DNA of 64,000 nucleotides, from positions 992,001-1,056,000 of the forward strand of contig CALJHC010000003.1 of NCBI GenBank assembly GCA_938075415.1. Reading direction: 5' to 3'. Made by a program: the position numbers and the translations under genes. The notes below the pieces were generated by a model. That model was not told the origin of the DNA and searched no databases. It worked only from the letters and a program-made list of their open reading frames with translations. Origin of the DNA: an uncultured Rubripirellula sp. (lineage in GTDB: Bacteria > Planctomycetota > Planctomycetia > Pirellulales > Pirellulaceae). Shown piece by piece: positions 39,988 to 49,824 of this stretch (positions are counted from its first letter, which is position 1; every line of letters begins with the position of its first letter).

Positions 39988-41319
39988 TTATTCGTGACGC
40001 AACGCTTCAATCGGGTTCATTTTTGCTGCCCGAATTGCGGGATAAAGTCCACTTATCAAACCGACTCCCACGGCAATCGCCACGGCGAGCGGAATCGTCC
40101 AATAAACGATGGATGGCTCCGCTTCACGAATTGCAGCGGGCAAAGCATTAAACTTCTCTTCCATTGTATTGCGAACGAACCAAATCATGGTTCGATAAGC
40201 TGGAAGACTTAGCAGTCCCACGACAATTCCAAGCATTGCACCCGCAAAGCTCAGGACAATGGTCTCCACGAGAAACTGACGGGTGATGTCACCCTGCTTT
40301 GCACCCAAGGCCCTTCGAATACCAATCTCTCGAGTTCGCTCAGTCACGCTGGCCAACATGATATTCATGATGCCAATCCCGCCGACCACCAAAGAGATGC
40401 AGGCGATCAAGATACCGATCCCAAGAAACATGAGCTTCATATTTCTGGCTTGTTCCAACAACTCCAGTGGCACCACCACTGCAGTATCACTGAGAGCCTC
40501 ATGGGTCGGGGCAAGAATATCCTCAATCAGTGCTGCTGATGACTTCACCTGCTCTTGGTTCGTTGCCTGCAGCGTGATTTGATTCAACTCCATAATTTCC
40601 GCCTGAAACTGACCGCTTCGGCGAGTAACAATCGTGTCACCAATTCGCTTTCTGAGAGTCCGAATGGGAATATAGATATCGGAGGAGAAATCTTGAGAGT
40701 CCAATGACCCTCCAATCGCTGCAGAGGGGTTTCGATGCTCTAAGACACCAACAATCTTGTACTTGTCAGTATGCTCGGGAATCGTCACACGTTTGCCCAA
40801 CGGTTCTTCATATGGAAAGAGACGCTCGGCCACCCCAGCTGATACCACACAGACGGTATCTGCCTTGATCTCGTCAACATCAGTGATAAAACGACCGCCA
40901 CCGTTTCGAATCACCAGTTGGTTGACGTCTGCGTAAAGCGGAGTGCAGCCAACCAATCGCCCATCCACGACTCGGTCTCGATACGTGAATTGTCTCCGGA
41001 TCTCGCGGATTGGGATCGCATTTTGAATCGTGGGAACGTTTGCCAAAATCTGCTCCAAATCACTCCTCAACAAGCCGTACTTTGACGCCCCCATACCCGT
41101 CAATTTATCTTCCGTCGGCTTTTGACTTCGCACGATGATTGTGGTGGATCCCAGCGACTCAATCTGCTTCTGCACCTGATCGCTTGCACCTTGGCTGATT
41201 GCTGTCAACACAATCACCGCCCACACACCGATCATGATACCGAGCATGGTCAAGCCGGTTCTAAGTGGGTGGAGTGCGAGACTCTTGGTTCCGAGCTTCC
41301 AAGTTCTAAGCCAAAGCAT
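39988..41319 (-). CDS. ABC transporter permease (MacB-like FtsX family)
   Basis: The 443-aa protein is a MacB-type permease: one N-terminal membrane helix (about 20-42, LTMLGIMIGVWAVIVLTAIS), a large periplasmic domain (about 43-310), then three helices near the C-terminus including GIGIMNIMLASVTERTREIGIRRALGAKQGDI, a very conserved FtsX motif. Unlike E. coli MacB, the ATPase is a separate gene immediately upstream (18 bases), and the adaptor is upstream of that. The complex probably exports peptides, lipids or antibiotics across the envelope. A matching outer-membrane TolC gene is not in the window. Confidence 0.92.
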   Translation of the reverse strand: MLWLRTWKLGTKSLALHPLRTGLTMLGIMIGVWAVIVLTAISQGASDQVQKQIESLGSTTIIVRSQKPTEDKLTGMGASKYGLLRSDLEQILANVPTIQNAIPIREIRRQFTYRDRVVDGRLVGCTPLYADVNQLVIRNGGGRFITDVDEIKADTVCVVSAGVAERLFPYEEPLGKRVTIPEHTDKYKIVGVLEHRNPSAAIGGSLDSQDFSSDIYIPIRTLRKRIGDTIVTRRSGQFQAEIMELNQITLQATNQEQVKSSAALIEDILAPTHEALSDTAVVVPLELLEQARNMKLMFLGIGILIACISLVVGGIGIMNIMLASVTERTREIGIRRALGAKQGDITRQFLVETIVLSFAGAMLGIVVGLLSLPAYRTMIWFVRNTMEEKFNALPAAIREAEPSIVYWTIPLAVAIAVGVGLISGLYPAIRAAKMNPIEALRHE

Positions 41320-41337
41320 GGAGGGGCCTGTGAAACG

Positions 41338-42144
41338 TTATTGTCTTTTTAGAAGTTCTTCGACAGCCACTTGCTGTGCTTTTCGAGCAGCGACACGTTG
41401 CTGTTCAGAAATGATTTCATCAGTGTGCAACATGCCATCCTTCAGCCGCACGATGCGTTTCGCTCGCTCAGCCACGTCGTCCTCATGAGTAACGAGAATG
41501 ATGGTACGCCCCTCCTCATTCAACTCATCAAAAAGGGCCAAAATTTCATCGGTGGTTACCGAATCAAGATTGCCCGTTGATTCGTCCGCAAGGACGAAAA
41601 GTGGATCATTGACCAGACTTCGGGCAATGGCGACACGTTGCTGCTGGCCGCCGGAAAGCTGTGACGGTCGGTGATCCAACCGGTCCCCCAAACCCACACG
41701 CTCAGCGAGCGTCACGGCGCGTTGTCGCTCCGCAGCGCCCAGCTTTCCTTGGTAATAAAGGGGCACTTGAATGTTCTCAACCACGCTTAGCTGCTGGATC
41801 AGATTGTAGGATTGAAAGACGAATCCAATGCGTTGACTACGGATGTCCGCCAGCTCATCGTCCGACATAATTGCAATGTCATCGTCACCCAGGAACAGAC
41901 TGCCACTAGTTGGCTGATCGAGACATCCGAGCAAATTGAGCAAGGTGCTTTTACCGCTGCCAGATGGACCCATGATGGCAACATAATCTCCCTCCGGAAC
42001 ATCGAAAGAGACTCCTCTCAATGCACGCACGGTCTCACTTTTCAAGACGTAGTCCTTGGTGAGATTTCGGATGGATGTCGCTAGTTTCCCAGATCCATCC
42101 GTTACGCCTAGATTACCCGTTTCTCGGTAAGGAGCAGTGCTCAT
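41338..42144 (-). CDS. ABC transporter ATP-binding protein (MacB/LolD-like)
   Basis: The 268-aa ATPase drives the adjoining permease. It has Walker [10 protein letters not shown], a Q-loop in [13 protein letters not shown], the signature LSGGQQQR, Walker B VLADESTG and the H-loop VTHEDDVA. The N-terminus has a 25-residue extension before the usual start. Its start overlaps the stop of the adaptor gene as ATGA, so the two are translationally coupled. Such stand-alone ATPases occur in MacB-, LolCDE- and devA-type systems; the linked HlyD-like adaptor favours a MacAB/DevBCA-like exporter. Confidence 0.94.
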   Translation of the reverse strand: MSTAPYRETGNLGVTDGSGKLATSIRNLTKDYVLKSETVRALRGVSFDVPEGDYVAIMGPSGSGKSTLLNLLGCLDQPTSGSLFLGDDDIAIMSDDELADIRSQRIGFVFQSYNLIQQLSVVENIQVPLYYQGKLGAAERQRAVTLAERVGLGDRLDHRPSQLSGGQQQRVAIARSLVNDPLFVLADESTGNLDSVTTDEILALFDELNEEGRTIILVTHEDDVAERAKRIVRLKDGMLHTDEIISEQQRVAARKAQQVAVEELLKRQ

Positions 42145-43916
42145 GGCCGCCCTCCGCCACCACTCATTCGAGCCTGAAACGATTTCATCAGTTCGTCCTT
42201 GGTGACACTACCATCACCATCTTTATCAGCAGATTTCACGGCATCTCTAAATCTGCCGTCCATGGCCGCAATTTCTTTCGCGGAAAGCTTTCCATCTCCA
42301 TCAGTATCATTTCGTTCCATGCTACTCGAAACAATGGTTCCGATATCCGGACGACCACCCCCACTACGAGGACGCTGGCCAGGAGGTCCTCCGGAGTCAG
42401 GTCCACCCCCAACCTGCTCTGTCCCGGGCGTCGGTGCGCCTGGCTTCACCTCTGAAATATCTCGCATCGAACTATTGTCCTCGGATACCAACTCAGGGAG
42501 ATCCATCAGGTCGAGGTGATCTCTCAGATTGAGAATAACGGAGTCACCCTCGGTGATCCCGGATTCAATTGCCGCCATCTTGTCATTGGTTGCTTGGATC
42601 GAAACTTTCACTGTCTCGAATTCCTGTGGACCGCTCTGCACGAGTGTGAATAAAGATTCACCATGTTCGTACAGGGCTTGGATTGGTACCTGCAGTGCAT
42701 CGGGAAGTTGTTCTACAAAGATCTGAGCCTCAGCTGTCATCCCCGTTCGAATGTTCTCAGGTGGATCAATAATTTCAATGATCGTGGCGTACTCTTTAAT
42801 CGATGAACTCATCCAACTGCCTGGTTCGGCATATCGATTCACCTTCTTGACCCTGCCAACGAGCTTTAGCCCAGGAAGAGCATCAATCGAAATCTTAGCG
42901 GGCATGCCCTCGCGTATCAGCGTCACCCTCGACTCGTTAATTTTGCAACTCACTTGCATGAGACTTGGATCGGGTAGCCGAATAATTTCTTGCCGTTCTC
43001 GAACAGTCGCTCCAGCTTCCACAACGAACTCAGCATTTCCCCCACGACTACTGAATCGATTTGCATGCACAACCACGCCATCGGACGGAGCATACATGAT
43101 GCATTTTTTAATTTGTTCCGTTAAGTCGTTATACTCAGAACGCTCTTCGAGCAACTCACTCTCGGCTGCCGAACGCGAAGCCGTAGCCGCTTCAATGTCG
43201 CTATCATATTGAACGAGCATCTTCTGTTTGGTCAGGTTTTGAAGAACCTTCAGTTTGGCCTCGGCAACCTGAAGATTGTTCTGTGCATTTGCGACGGCAT
43301 ATTCATCAGCATCCAGTTGCAGTGATTTGAGGAGTCCCTTGGAGACCAGTCGTTCGCTACTATCTTTGGTGAGTTTCGCTTTTCGCAGATTTTGCTCGGC
43401 GATTGCTTTCTCACCAAGGATCTCTTTCTCTGAAGTTAAATAAATACCATCTAGGTACTCTTCCCTTGCGATTTTCGCTTGCTCCAACTGTGCTTCGGCG
43501 GTGGCAAGTCTTGCCTCGGCGGTGATGACCGCAATCTTTTGCTCTTTCTCCCGCGTCTCTAATTCAGACTGATCCAGCTCAACTAGTTTGTCACCCTTTT
43601 TGACTCGAGCGCCTTCGTCGACAACCCAAAGTATGGCAATGCCACTGCCACCTCTCGACTTCACTTCACTGGTGACCACCTGATTACTGCTACTCTCAAC
43701 CTCGCCCTGCTCCAGAACGATGTGATCGAAAGGTCGTCGTTCAGCGGTGTCGCGAATTAATTTCGCTGCATCAACCCGACCAGTCCCTGCATAGAAAAAT
43801 TTGTAACCAGCCGCCGCCGAGGCACCCACAAGAAGCAAACAGATCAGGACAATCAATCCCACCCCGCCGTTTCGCGGTGGTGCAAGTCTACGGAATAAAC
43901 TGTTTTCGTTTCTCAT
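42141..43916 (-). CDS. HlyD/MacA-type periplasmic adaptor with C-terminal EF-hands
   Basis: The 591-aa adaptor has one membrane helix (about 19-37), a biotinyl-lipoyl-like half (WVVDEGARVKKGDKLVELD), a long coiled coil (about 125-270), the second half of the lipoyl domain (YAPSDGVVVHANRF), and a beta-barrel region. After a Gly/Pro-rich linker (about 490-535) it ends in two EF-hand loops, DTDGDGKLSAKE and DKDGDGSVTKDE, both with full calcium ligand patterns. It should bridge the ABC permease to an outer-membrane channel. Calcium-binding loops at the end of such an adaptor are unusual and could sense periplasmic calcium. It is the first gene of the three-gene efflux operon. Confidence 0.92.
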   Translation of the reverse strand: MRNENSLFRRLAPPRNGGVGLIVLICLLLVGASAAAGYKFFYAGTGRVDAAKLIRDTAERRPFDHIVLEQGEVESSSNQVVTSEVKSRGGSGIAILWVVDEGARVKKGDKLVELDQSELETREKEQKIAVITAEARLATAEAQLEQAKIAREEYLDGIYLTSEKEILGEKAIAEQNLRKAKLTKDSSERLVSKGLLKSLQLDADEYAVANAQNNLQVAEAKLKVLQNLTKQKMLVQYDSDIEAATASRSAAESELLEERSEYNDLTEQIKKCIMYAPSDGVVVHANRFSSRGGNAEFVVEAGATVRERQEIIRLPDPSLMQVSCKINESRVTLIREGMPAKISIDALPGLKLVGRVKKVNRYAEPGSWMSSSIKEYATIIEIIDPPENIRTGMTAEAQIFVEQLPDALQVPIQALYEHGESLFTLVQSGPQEFETVKVSIQATNDKMAAIESGITEGDSVILNLRDHLDLMDLPELVSEDNSSMRDISEVKPGAPTPGTEQVGGGPDSGGPPGQRPRSGGGRPDIGTIVSSSMERNDTDGDGKLSAKEIAAMDGRFRDAVKSADKDGDGSVTKDELMKSFQARMSGGGGRP

Positions 43917-43941
43917 TGTGTACAGACCAAAAGGTTTGAAA

Positions 43942-43975
43942 GCTGAATCAGCCGAATCGCGAATTCTAATTAGAA
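43942..43975 (-). promoter_or_regulatory. Two palindromes upstream of the efflux operon
   Basis: GCTGA-A-TCAGC (43942-43952) and TTCTAATTAGAA (43964-43975, a perfect 12-bp palindrome) lie 26 and 48 bases upstream of the adaptor start. They could be operators for a regulator of the efflux genes. The evidence is symmetry and position only. Confidence 0.3.
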
Positions 43976-44070
43976 AAACTCGTTAGAGCGGAAAAAGTTC
44001 CGAACATACGGTGTTTTGACGGTACTGGGCTAACGATCCGCCCAGAGATCTGCATCACTCCGAGCACCCC

Positions 44071-45546
44071 CTAAATGGAGGAAGCTTCGAAGTACTGGTC
44101 TGATGTCACGCGATGTGCCGGATCGATTTTCTGAGCGAATTCCGACAAATCGAGTGCGTAACACGGGTTTACCTCCACTTTGATCGAATCGGCGAAAGGG
44201 ATTTTCGATTCCCGAAGCCACGATTTGTGCAGGTCGGAAATTGCTTTTTTCGCCAATTCCGCCGTATCTGTCGGGGCGCCAGCCGCATTCTTGACTGGAG
44301 CGAAAGCCGCTGACGCTAATGCCTCAACGACCAAAGCATTGTTCGCGCTCGGCAAGAGGTCAAAAATAAATCGCTCAAATTTGACCGCGTTGGGCTCATC
44401 GGGATCAAGCTGCGAGCCATCCGCTGCGAGACAAGCAACCTTCTTGTGAGCACGATGAAAGGGAAGCGATTTCACGGAGTCAACTGACCGCTTGATGAAT
44501 GCAAGGTCCAGCACGTGGACGGCAATGTTTCCGGCCCAATACTTCAAATTACCCTGATCATCTTGTTGGGTTGCAAGTTCCTCAGGCAGATCGCTGTATT
44601 CAATAATCTGAACTTTCCCATCAATGCTGACCACATTTCCGACCCGCTCCAATGCGTGTCGCTTCCTCACAACCTGTGTTGTCATCTCGCTTTTGGAGAG
44701 CACGTGATGGCCAAGCAGTACGGGCTCGCACAAATGAGCGAGAGGGTTATCAATTTGAATGTAAGCAAGTTGCTTAACGCCCCTTTGATCCGCATCGTCC
44801 AAGCATCCAGCTCGGTTTAAAGCGGTAACGGTTCCGCCATGACCATCAGGACTGAGCGCTAAAGATGACCGAGAAGCCAGAAGTAATTTGCCAGTCAATG
44901 CTTCGACTGCGGGCATCGTCCCCTGCTTAAAAATAGTGACATCTTCACTTTTCAGACCTAAATACTCGTTGGTGATAAAGTAGTGCTCAGTTTCATCATG
45001 AGTAGCCTCGCTTGTCATCAAATACAGTGGAATCCGTACTCCAAACCGACGTCCAACGGCGAGTAGCTGGTCAGCAAAAATCTGAAACAACGTACGGTTT
45101 GAAACCGGCCCGATTGGATACATCCCTTTCGGATGGTGAAATCCTAATCGACTCCCCTGCCCTCCCGCGACAATCACCGCGGCAACTTCACCTTGTCTTA
45201 AAGACTCCTCACCCGCTTGTCTCGCATCAGCAATCGTCCATGGAACTCCCGCCCCATCCGCCTGCACTGCACTTGGGGGTGCGATGCTCCCGATATCACA
45301 TGGTGACTCTTGTCGTGCGGCGTCAGCCGACGCCAACCTACTAAGCTGATGAAAATCTATTTCTTTGAGTTGGCAAAGTAATTCTTCTCGCTCTTTTCTA
45401 TTCAGCTCTTCAAAAAATTGAACAACATGTTGTTGCCCCGCATCTATTAACGTCTGTCGCATCTCCAATGGAATTGAAGACGCACTGGGATCAGGAGCGT
45501 TGGGATCAGGAGCGTTGGGATCATTTGTGCCAGATAACTCAGTCAA
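44071..45546 (-). CDS. UDP-N-acetylhexosamine pyrophosphorylase-like nucleotidyltransferase
   Basis: The 491-aa protein is a UDPGP type I nucleotidyltransferase: the nucleotide loop IVAGGQGSRLGFHHPKG (AGGxGTRLG variant), then NRTLFQIFADQL, IPLYLMTSEATHDET, FKQGTMPAV, LSPDGHGG and QIDNPLAH. These match eukaryote-like UAP1 and planctomycete UDPGP enzymes that join UTP to N-acetylglucosamine-1-phosphate or a similar sugar phosphate, supplying UDP-sugar. The N-terminus has the repeated DPNAP unit, encoded by a 15-base tandem repeat. It lies 34 bases downstream of the lipoate ligase on the same strand. UDP-glucose cannot be excluded as product. Confidence 0.88.
   Translation of the reverse strand: MTELSGTNDPNAPDPNAPDPSASSIPLEMRQTLIDAGQQHVVQFFEELNRKEREELLCQLKEIDFHQLSRLASADAARQESPCDIGSIAPPSAVQADGAGVPWTIADARQAGEESLRQGEVAAVIVAGGQGSRLGFHHPKGMYPIGPVSNRTLFQIFADQLLAVGRRFGVRIPLYLMTSEATHDETEHYFITNEYLGLKSEDVTIFKQGTMPAVEALTGKLLLASRSSLALSPDGHGGTVTALNRAGCLDDADQRGVKQLAYIQIDNPLAHLCEPVLLGHHVLSKSEMTTQVVRKRHALERVGNVVSIDGKVQIIEYSDLPEELATQQDDQGNLKYWAGNIAVHVLDLAFIKRSVDSVKSLPFHRAHKKVACLAADGSQLDPDEPNAVKFERFIFDLLPSANNALVVEALASAAFAPVKNAAGAPTDTAELAKKAISDLHKSWLRESKIPFADSIKVEVNPCYALDLSEFAQKIDPAHRVTSDQYFEASSI
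45478..45522. repeat. 15-bp tandem repeat within the pyrophosphorylase gene
   Basis: Three 15-base units, two identical (GATCCCAACGCTCCT on the minus strand) and one diverged, encode DPNAP-DPNAP-DPSAS near the N-terminus. The frame is kept, so copy number could change without breaking the gene. Confidence 0.8.
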
Positions 45547-45580
45547 ATGAAATCTCCTTACTCAGAGTACGATAGTGACA

Positions 45581-46300
45581 CTAATGGCGGTTGTGCCATT
45601 TGCAGTCGTCGTAACGATCGAGCCGAAGTTGACGCATGCAGGAATGATATGGGGATGAGTCAACCGTTTTCGCGACCTCAAACACGGCTTTTATCTCATC
45701 AACAAAGAGGTTCGGGTCAATCACGATGTTCGTTACGAAGTCGAGATGAGACCGTCCCTGTCTGTATTCGGGTTGACGAGGGGCGAACTTGAGACATCGG
45801 TGCAGAAACTGCAAATCGAAACTGTAAAGTATTGTTCCGTGATAAAGCAGATAATCGCGACCGATCCGTAGGCTGTTACCCGAAAATTTTTGTTCGTTCC
45901 ATGTCAGATCACAGATCCCCTGAAGCTGAACTTCGGGTATTTGTGTCTGAATCGCGCGCAAAATCCGAGACATGACATAGCGATGAGCAATATCAATTTT
46001 CCTCAGTGCCCCTTGCTGACTCAAGCTCAGCACAACGCTGTACATCAAACACCCCGGGCCACCCACCACCGATGCTCCACCAGTACAGCGACGCAACACC
46101 TCCACGCCCTCGCCATGACAAAAATCAGTATCGATTTCATCCTTGACGCGTGTTGATCGGCCCGCAACCACCACCGGTCGACCGAACTCCCAAACCCTCA
46201 ACGCCTCGCCGCCTTCGCCTCGCTCGGCACTCAACAGCAACGCTTCATCCAAAGCGAGATGGTCACGTGAATCATTTAGTCCGTCTGAAATAAAAAGCAT
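45581..46300 (-). CDS. Lipoate-protein ligase A family protein
   Basis: The 239-aa protein has the LplA/LipB catalytic fold: LALDEALL, RVWEFGRPVVVAGRST, RRCTGGASVVGGPGCLMYSVV (the lipoyl-AMP loop) and the catalytic lysine Lys138 in WNEQKFSGNSLR, followed by YLLYHGTIL. It activates lipoate or octanoate and attaches it to a protein lysine. It lacks the C-terminal accessory domain, so it may be an octanoyltransferase (LipM-like) or need a partner. The window also encodes a GcvH-like acceptor at 56.2-56.7 kb. It lies 26 bases after a permease gene and 34 bases before the UDP-sugar gene, as part of a mixed operon. Confidence 0.87.
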   Translation of the reverse strand: MLFISDGLNDSRDHLALDEALLLSAERGEGGEALRVWEFGRPVVVAGRSTRVKDEIDTDFCHGEGVEVLRRCTGGASVVGGPGCLMYSVVLSLSQQGALRKIDIAHRYVMSRILRAIQTQIPEVQLQGICDLTWNEQKFSGNSLRIGRDYLLYHGTILYSFDLQFLHRCLKFAPRQPEYRQGRSHLDFVTNIVIDPNLFVDEIKAVFEVAKTVDSSPYHSCMRQLRLDRYDDCKWHNRH

Positions 46301-46326
46301 TGAATTCTCGTCCCCGACATCAGGAG

Positions 46327-49300
46327 TCAGGCTAATTCGCGGCGTAGCGCATCAATCAACGGCAATCTCGAAACCTTCATGACCGCAACGAGAGCAGCCG
46401 TCATTCCAAAAAAGATGATCAGCGTTGTCAACAATAGAGGTTCAACGATGGGTGGATCCACCTCGGCAAAAATTGCATGTGGCAACACGGCTAGAAAAGC
46501 GCACAAGAATCCAGAACCAACACCAACGATTAACAGAATGGTGGTCTCCTCAAAGACAAGACGTCCAAGGCTGCCAACTGAAAAACCCAAAGACCGAAGA
46601 ACGGAAAACTCTCGTTGCCGTTCCAGAACACTCCTCAGCTGCGCGACGGCTAAACCGATCGTGCCAAGCAGCAGACCGAGGGCGCCCAAGCTTTGAAAAG
46701 TGCGAAGGTAAGTGTTCTGAACCGCAAGCATATTTGCAAGCACACGATGCGTGTCGGACAGGTCCATTCCAACATCGCTCAATCGACTTTCCAGAACGCT
46801 GCTGACTGCATCAATGTCTCCACCATTGCAAGCAACCATAAAAAACTGATAGCCGTTGACCTCAGGGAAAGCGCTGACAAAATTTGACTCTCCCATCAAT
46901 ATTTTTCCCTGCAACACGGAGTTTGACAGAAGACCGACCACTTCAAACGTTAACAGCGAACCCTCGGAATATTCAAATGTTTTTTTTTCGCCAATACCCC
47001 GCATCATTTGAAGACTCCACATCGCAGTGTTTTGGTCGAGGACGATTGGAATCGGGTCGTCCTCAGTCCCTGATGCTTCTTGATCCAAAGCCTTCCAATA
47101 CGACTGACCCGCAGAGGCTGATACTCCTGCTGCCCACTGAAATCCTGGAAGCTTTGCGTCCAGGATCAAATCACCAAAGGTTTCAGGAATGCCGAGCACC
47201 GTTGGTTTGTTCGCCTGATATAAATTATTACAACTGGCATCCTGACCCAGCTTAAGTCTGAACATTTCCAACGACGAAATCTTCATTAACTCGGCGTCGG
47301 GACCCAACAATTGTTCACGGACTTCCTGGGTACCCAGATCTTCGAAAAGTGGCTGAGCTGTCTGCCCGATTAGATCAAAGCCCCCCGTGCCTCGATCATT
47401 CGGTTGCAACTGGAATGCAGCGATGGCAAATATCAAAAATGATGCAGAAGCCATCAATCCCACCGTCAACGTGCTTCTGAATGGATGACGGGAAATATTT
47501 CGAAAGGCAAGTTTTAGCGAAGTGGTTAAACCCATTTCACTCTCAGCATTAGCAACCTTCGACCGATCCAGCCATTGAAAGAAAGCCAATAGAATTGCGG
47601 TTAGCAGCGCCATCCCCGCAGCAACAAAAGCACCCGCAGCGACTTGACCACCCGAACGAGCTCCAATCACACCCAAGCCCAAAGAGGCAAGTACCAAGAT
47701 CATTACTACCAGCTTGCTCGGCACCTTTGACTTGCGACCTTTGAGTCCATCGTCAGGATTTCTCTGACTCAATAGATTCTGCACCGGTGACCTCGCTAAC
47801 CATCTCGCTGATCCCCATAAAGCTGCTGCTGAAACCACCCATCCCAAACATCCACCACCAATCAGAGACCGCATCGTCCAGTGGAATTCTAGAAAAGGCA
47901 CGGTCACTGCACCGACCCACCAAGACCGCAGAGCAAGCAAAACAAAGATGGCATAAGCCACTCCGATAAAAATGCCCACGAAAACACCAACCACCGCGAC
48001 CAATAACCCTTCCATGATCGCGTGCCGCATGACTTGCTTTGGCGTCCAACCCAGAACAAGCAGAAGACCATGCTCACGCATGCGTTGAATCAAACCAAGT
48101 CGAAACAGCATTGCGATTAATAGGATTGCCGAAACAATCACAAAAAAACTCAACGATAAAAACAATGCATCAAAGGGAGTTGTGCCATGAGACGAAGCTA
48201 ATTGTTTCTCACGTATCAACTGAATCGACCAGCCTAGCTCCTGCGCCACGGGGTCCAACGAGGTCATCAACCTGTCTGACAAAGCATCTGGATTTTCAGC
48301 GGAAGTCGCTGGCAGACGCAAACTGGTGACCGTGCCAAAACGACTCTTAAAAAGCTCCTTACCGGCCGAAAGCGGAAGAAAAAGCTTGGGGGTCAGACGA
48401 TAATTACTCCAATACAGATCGTCTTCCTTGGAAATCTCTCTTTTTAGCTTGAAAGGTAGATCCCAGTCCGAAATAGAATCCTGGTCCGTCACTCCAGGCA
48501 CCGAAGGCGTTAAATCAGGATCGTTGTATCGCGTGGGAATCACGTCAAACTTAGCAGGGCGGGTCCGTCGATAGGGTGCCGACGGTTCCGTTAAGGGAAC
48601 GACACCCGTGACTAACGCTTCAAAAGACAGCTCAATCTCTTTGCCATTTTCAACCTCAGGATGGAAGTAAAAGATCTCGAGCTCTGATCCAACCTCAGCT
48701 TTTAATTGTCGAGCAGCCCAAGCATTAAGGACGACGGGAACTCGATTCAATGCCTGCTGCTCCGCAGTCATCTCATAATCCAAGGGCAGGTCCGTACTTG
48801 GATCCACTGCCGTTATGGTGCTGTAAGAAATTGACTCAAGGGGACCACCTTGTGAATCTTGTCTCTCAATAAAATTAGCGAGGTAGGTGCTTTGCGGGAT
48901 AACCTGCCCTTCGGTCCAATTACTTAAAATCTGATCGACGGCGACATCAGGTATCAACAGACGGTCGGAGGTGACTGAGTAGTAATCAAAAACAGGAACA
49001 GAAACAGATCCCTCATCAGAACCCTGAAATGTTTGGACAACTTTTTTGACCGCCAGACCCAGATTCGCAATATCGAGTCTTAAAGAACCTTCGGGAAGCA
49101 ACTCGTCAAAAAGCAAGACATTGGCCTGCCCTTCCCTTTCCAAACTTTCTGCTACCGTCTCACGATCAATATAAAGATTAAGAGGAGACACTTGATTCGG
49201 AGATAACCCAAACCTGCCCAACCCCTTGTCCGGGATAATTTGCTCCACTCGCATTCTAGGCAACCCCTCCGTCGCCGCCTCACGCTTCCCCAAAGGACTA

Positions 49301-49824
49301 TCAGCTGGCACCGCTTGCTCCACAGGCAGACGCACAGTGACTAATTCTCCTACCTTGACGCCCAATTCCTCTGCAGCAGATTGATTAAGAATCACGGTGT
49401 CATTCGATAATGAAGAAATTTCGTCATCCACCGAGTCAGCTAGATCCCAAAAACTTCGATCGCAGGCGATAATCTGAATATTACCCGATCGCTTCAACGC
49501 TCCGCTGTCACCCTTCACCTCGACAACTCCGCGTTCAAACAAGATCAACGGCACCGCCATGTATTCCGGTGAAACGAGTCCTTGGGGATTGAAGAAATGA
49601 CCTGGCATCAATACCGATTGAATCTTTCCAAGACGCTGTAATGTTAGATTTCGGAGACTGCCTCTCATGGAATCCCCCACAAGCAGCGCACCGACGATCA
49701 CCGCCGTTGCAACCCCAACACCCAAGGCGACCGATAAGCTAATCCGCCAAGAATGGCGCATCGAAGCAATGATCATCCTTAACGGTGAAAACTGCTCACT
49801 CGGTAAATTTTCAGCCGCTCGCAT
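46327..49824 (-). CDS. Large FtsX/MacB-type ABC permease with two FtsX domains
   Basis: The 1165-aa protein has an N-terminal helix (about 28-50), a large periplasmic region (about 55-560), four membrane helices (about 565-790), a second periplasmic region, and three further C-terminal helices near 1040-1160. The FtsX signature appears twice (RLGLIQRMREHGLLLVLGW and QLRSVLERQREFSVLRSLG), which shows internal duplication as in fused LolC-LolE or YbbP-like permeases. No ATPase is next to it; ATPases of this system must lie elsewhere or be shared. It probably extracts or moves lipids or lipoproteins across the envelope. The start could be ATG 49824 or 49776. Confidence 0.85.
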   Translation of the reverse strand: MRAAENLPSEQFSPLRMIIASMRHSWRISLSVALGVGVATAVIVGALLVGDSMRGSLRNLTLQRLGKIQSVLMPGHFFNPQGLVSPEYMAVPLILFERGVVEVKGDSGALKRSGNIQIIACDRSFWDLADSVDDEISSLSNDTVILNQSAAEELGVKVGELVTVRLPVEQAVPADSPLGKREAATEGLPRMRVEQIIPDKGLGRFGLSPNQVSPLNLYIDRETVAESLEREGQANVLLFDELLPEGSLRLDIANLGLAVKKVVQTFQGSDEGSVSVPVFDYYSVTSDRLLIPDVAVDQILSNWTEGQVIPQSTYLANFIERQDSQGGPLESISYSTITAVDPSTDLPLDYEMTAEQQALNRVPVVLNAWAARQLKAEVGSELEIFYFHPEVENGKEIELSFEALVTGVVPLTEPSAPYRRTRPAKFDVIPTRYNDPDLTPSVPGVTDQDSISDWDLPFKLKREISKEDDLYWSNYRLTPKLFLPLSAGKELFKSRFGTVTSLRLPATSAENPDALSDRLMTSLDPVAQELGWSIQLIREKQLASSHGTTPFDALFLSLSFFVIVSAILLIAMLFRLGLIQRMREHGLLLVLGWTPKQVMRHAIMEGLLVAVVGVFVGIFIGVAYAIFVLLALRSWWVGAVTVPFLEFHWTMRSLIGGGCLGWVVSAAALWGSARWLARSPVQNLLSQRNPDDGLKGRKSKVPSKLVVMILVLASLGLGVIGARSGGQVAAGAFVAAGMALLTAILLAFFQWLDRSKVANAESEMGLTTSLKLAFRNISRHPFRSTLTVGLMASASFLIFAIAAFQLQPNDRGTGGFDLIGQTAQPLFEDLGTQEVREQLLGPDAELMKISSLEMFRLKLGQDASCNNLYQANKPTVLGIPETFGDLILDAKLPGFQWAAGVSASAGQSYWKALDQEASGTEDDPIPIVLDQNTAMWSLQMMRGIGEKKTFEYSEGSLLTFEVVGLLSNSVLQGKILMGESNFVSAFPEVNGYQFFMVACNGGDIDAVSSVLESRLSDVGMDLSDTHRVLANMLAVQNTYLRTFQSLGALGLLLGTIGLAVAQLRSVLERQREFSVLRSLGFSVGSLGRLVFEETTILLIVGVGSGFLCAFLAVLPHAIFAEVDPPIVEPLLLTTLIIFFGMTAALVAVMKVSRLPLIDALRRELA

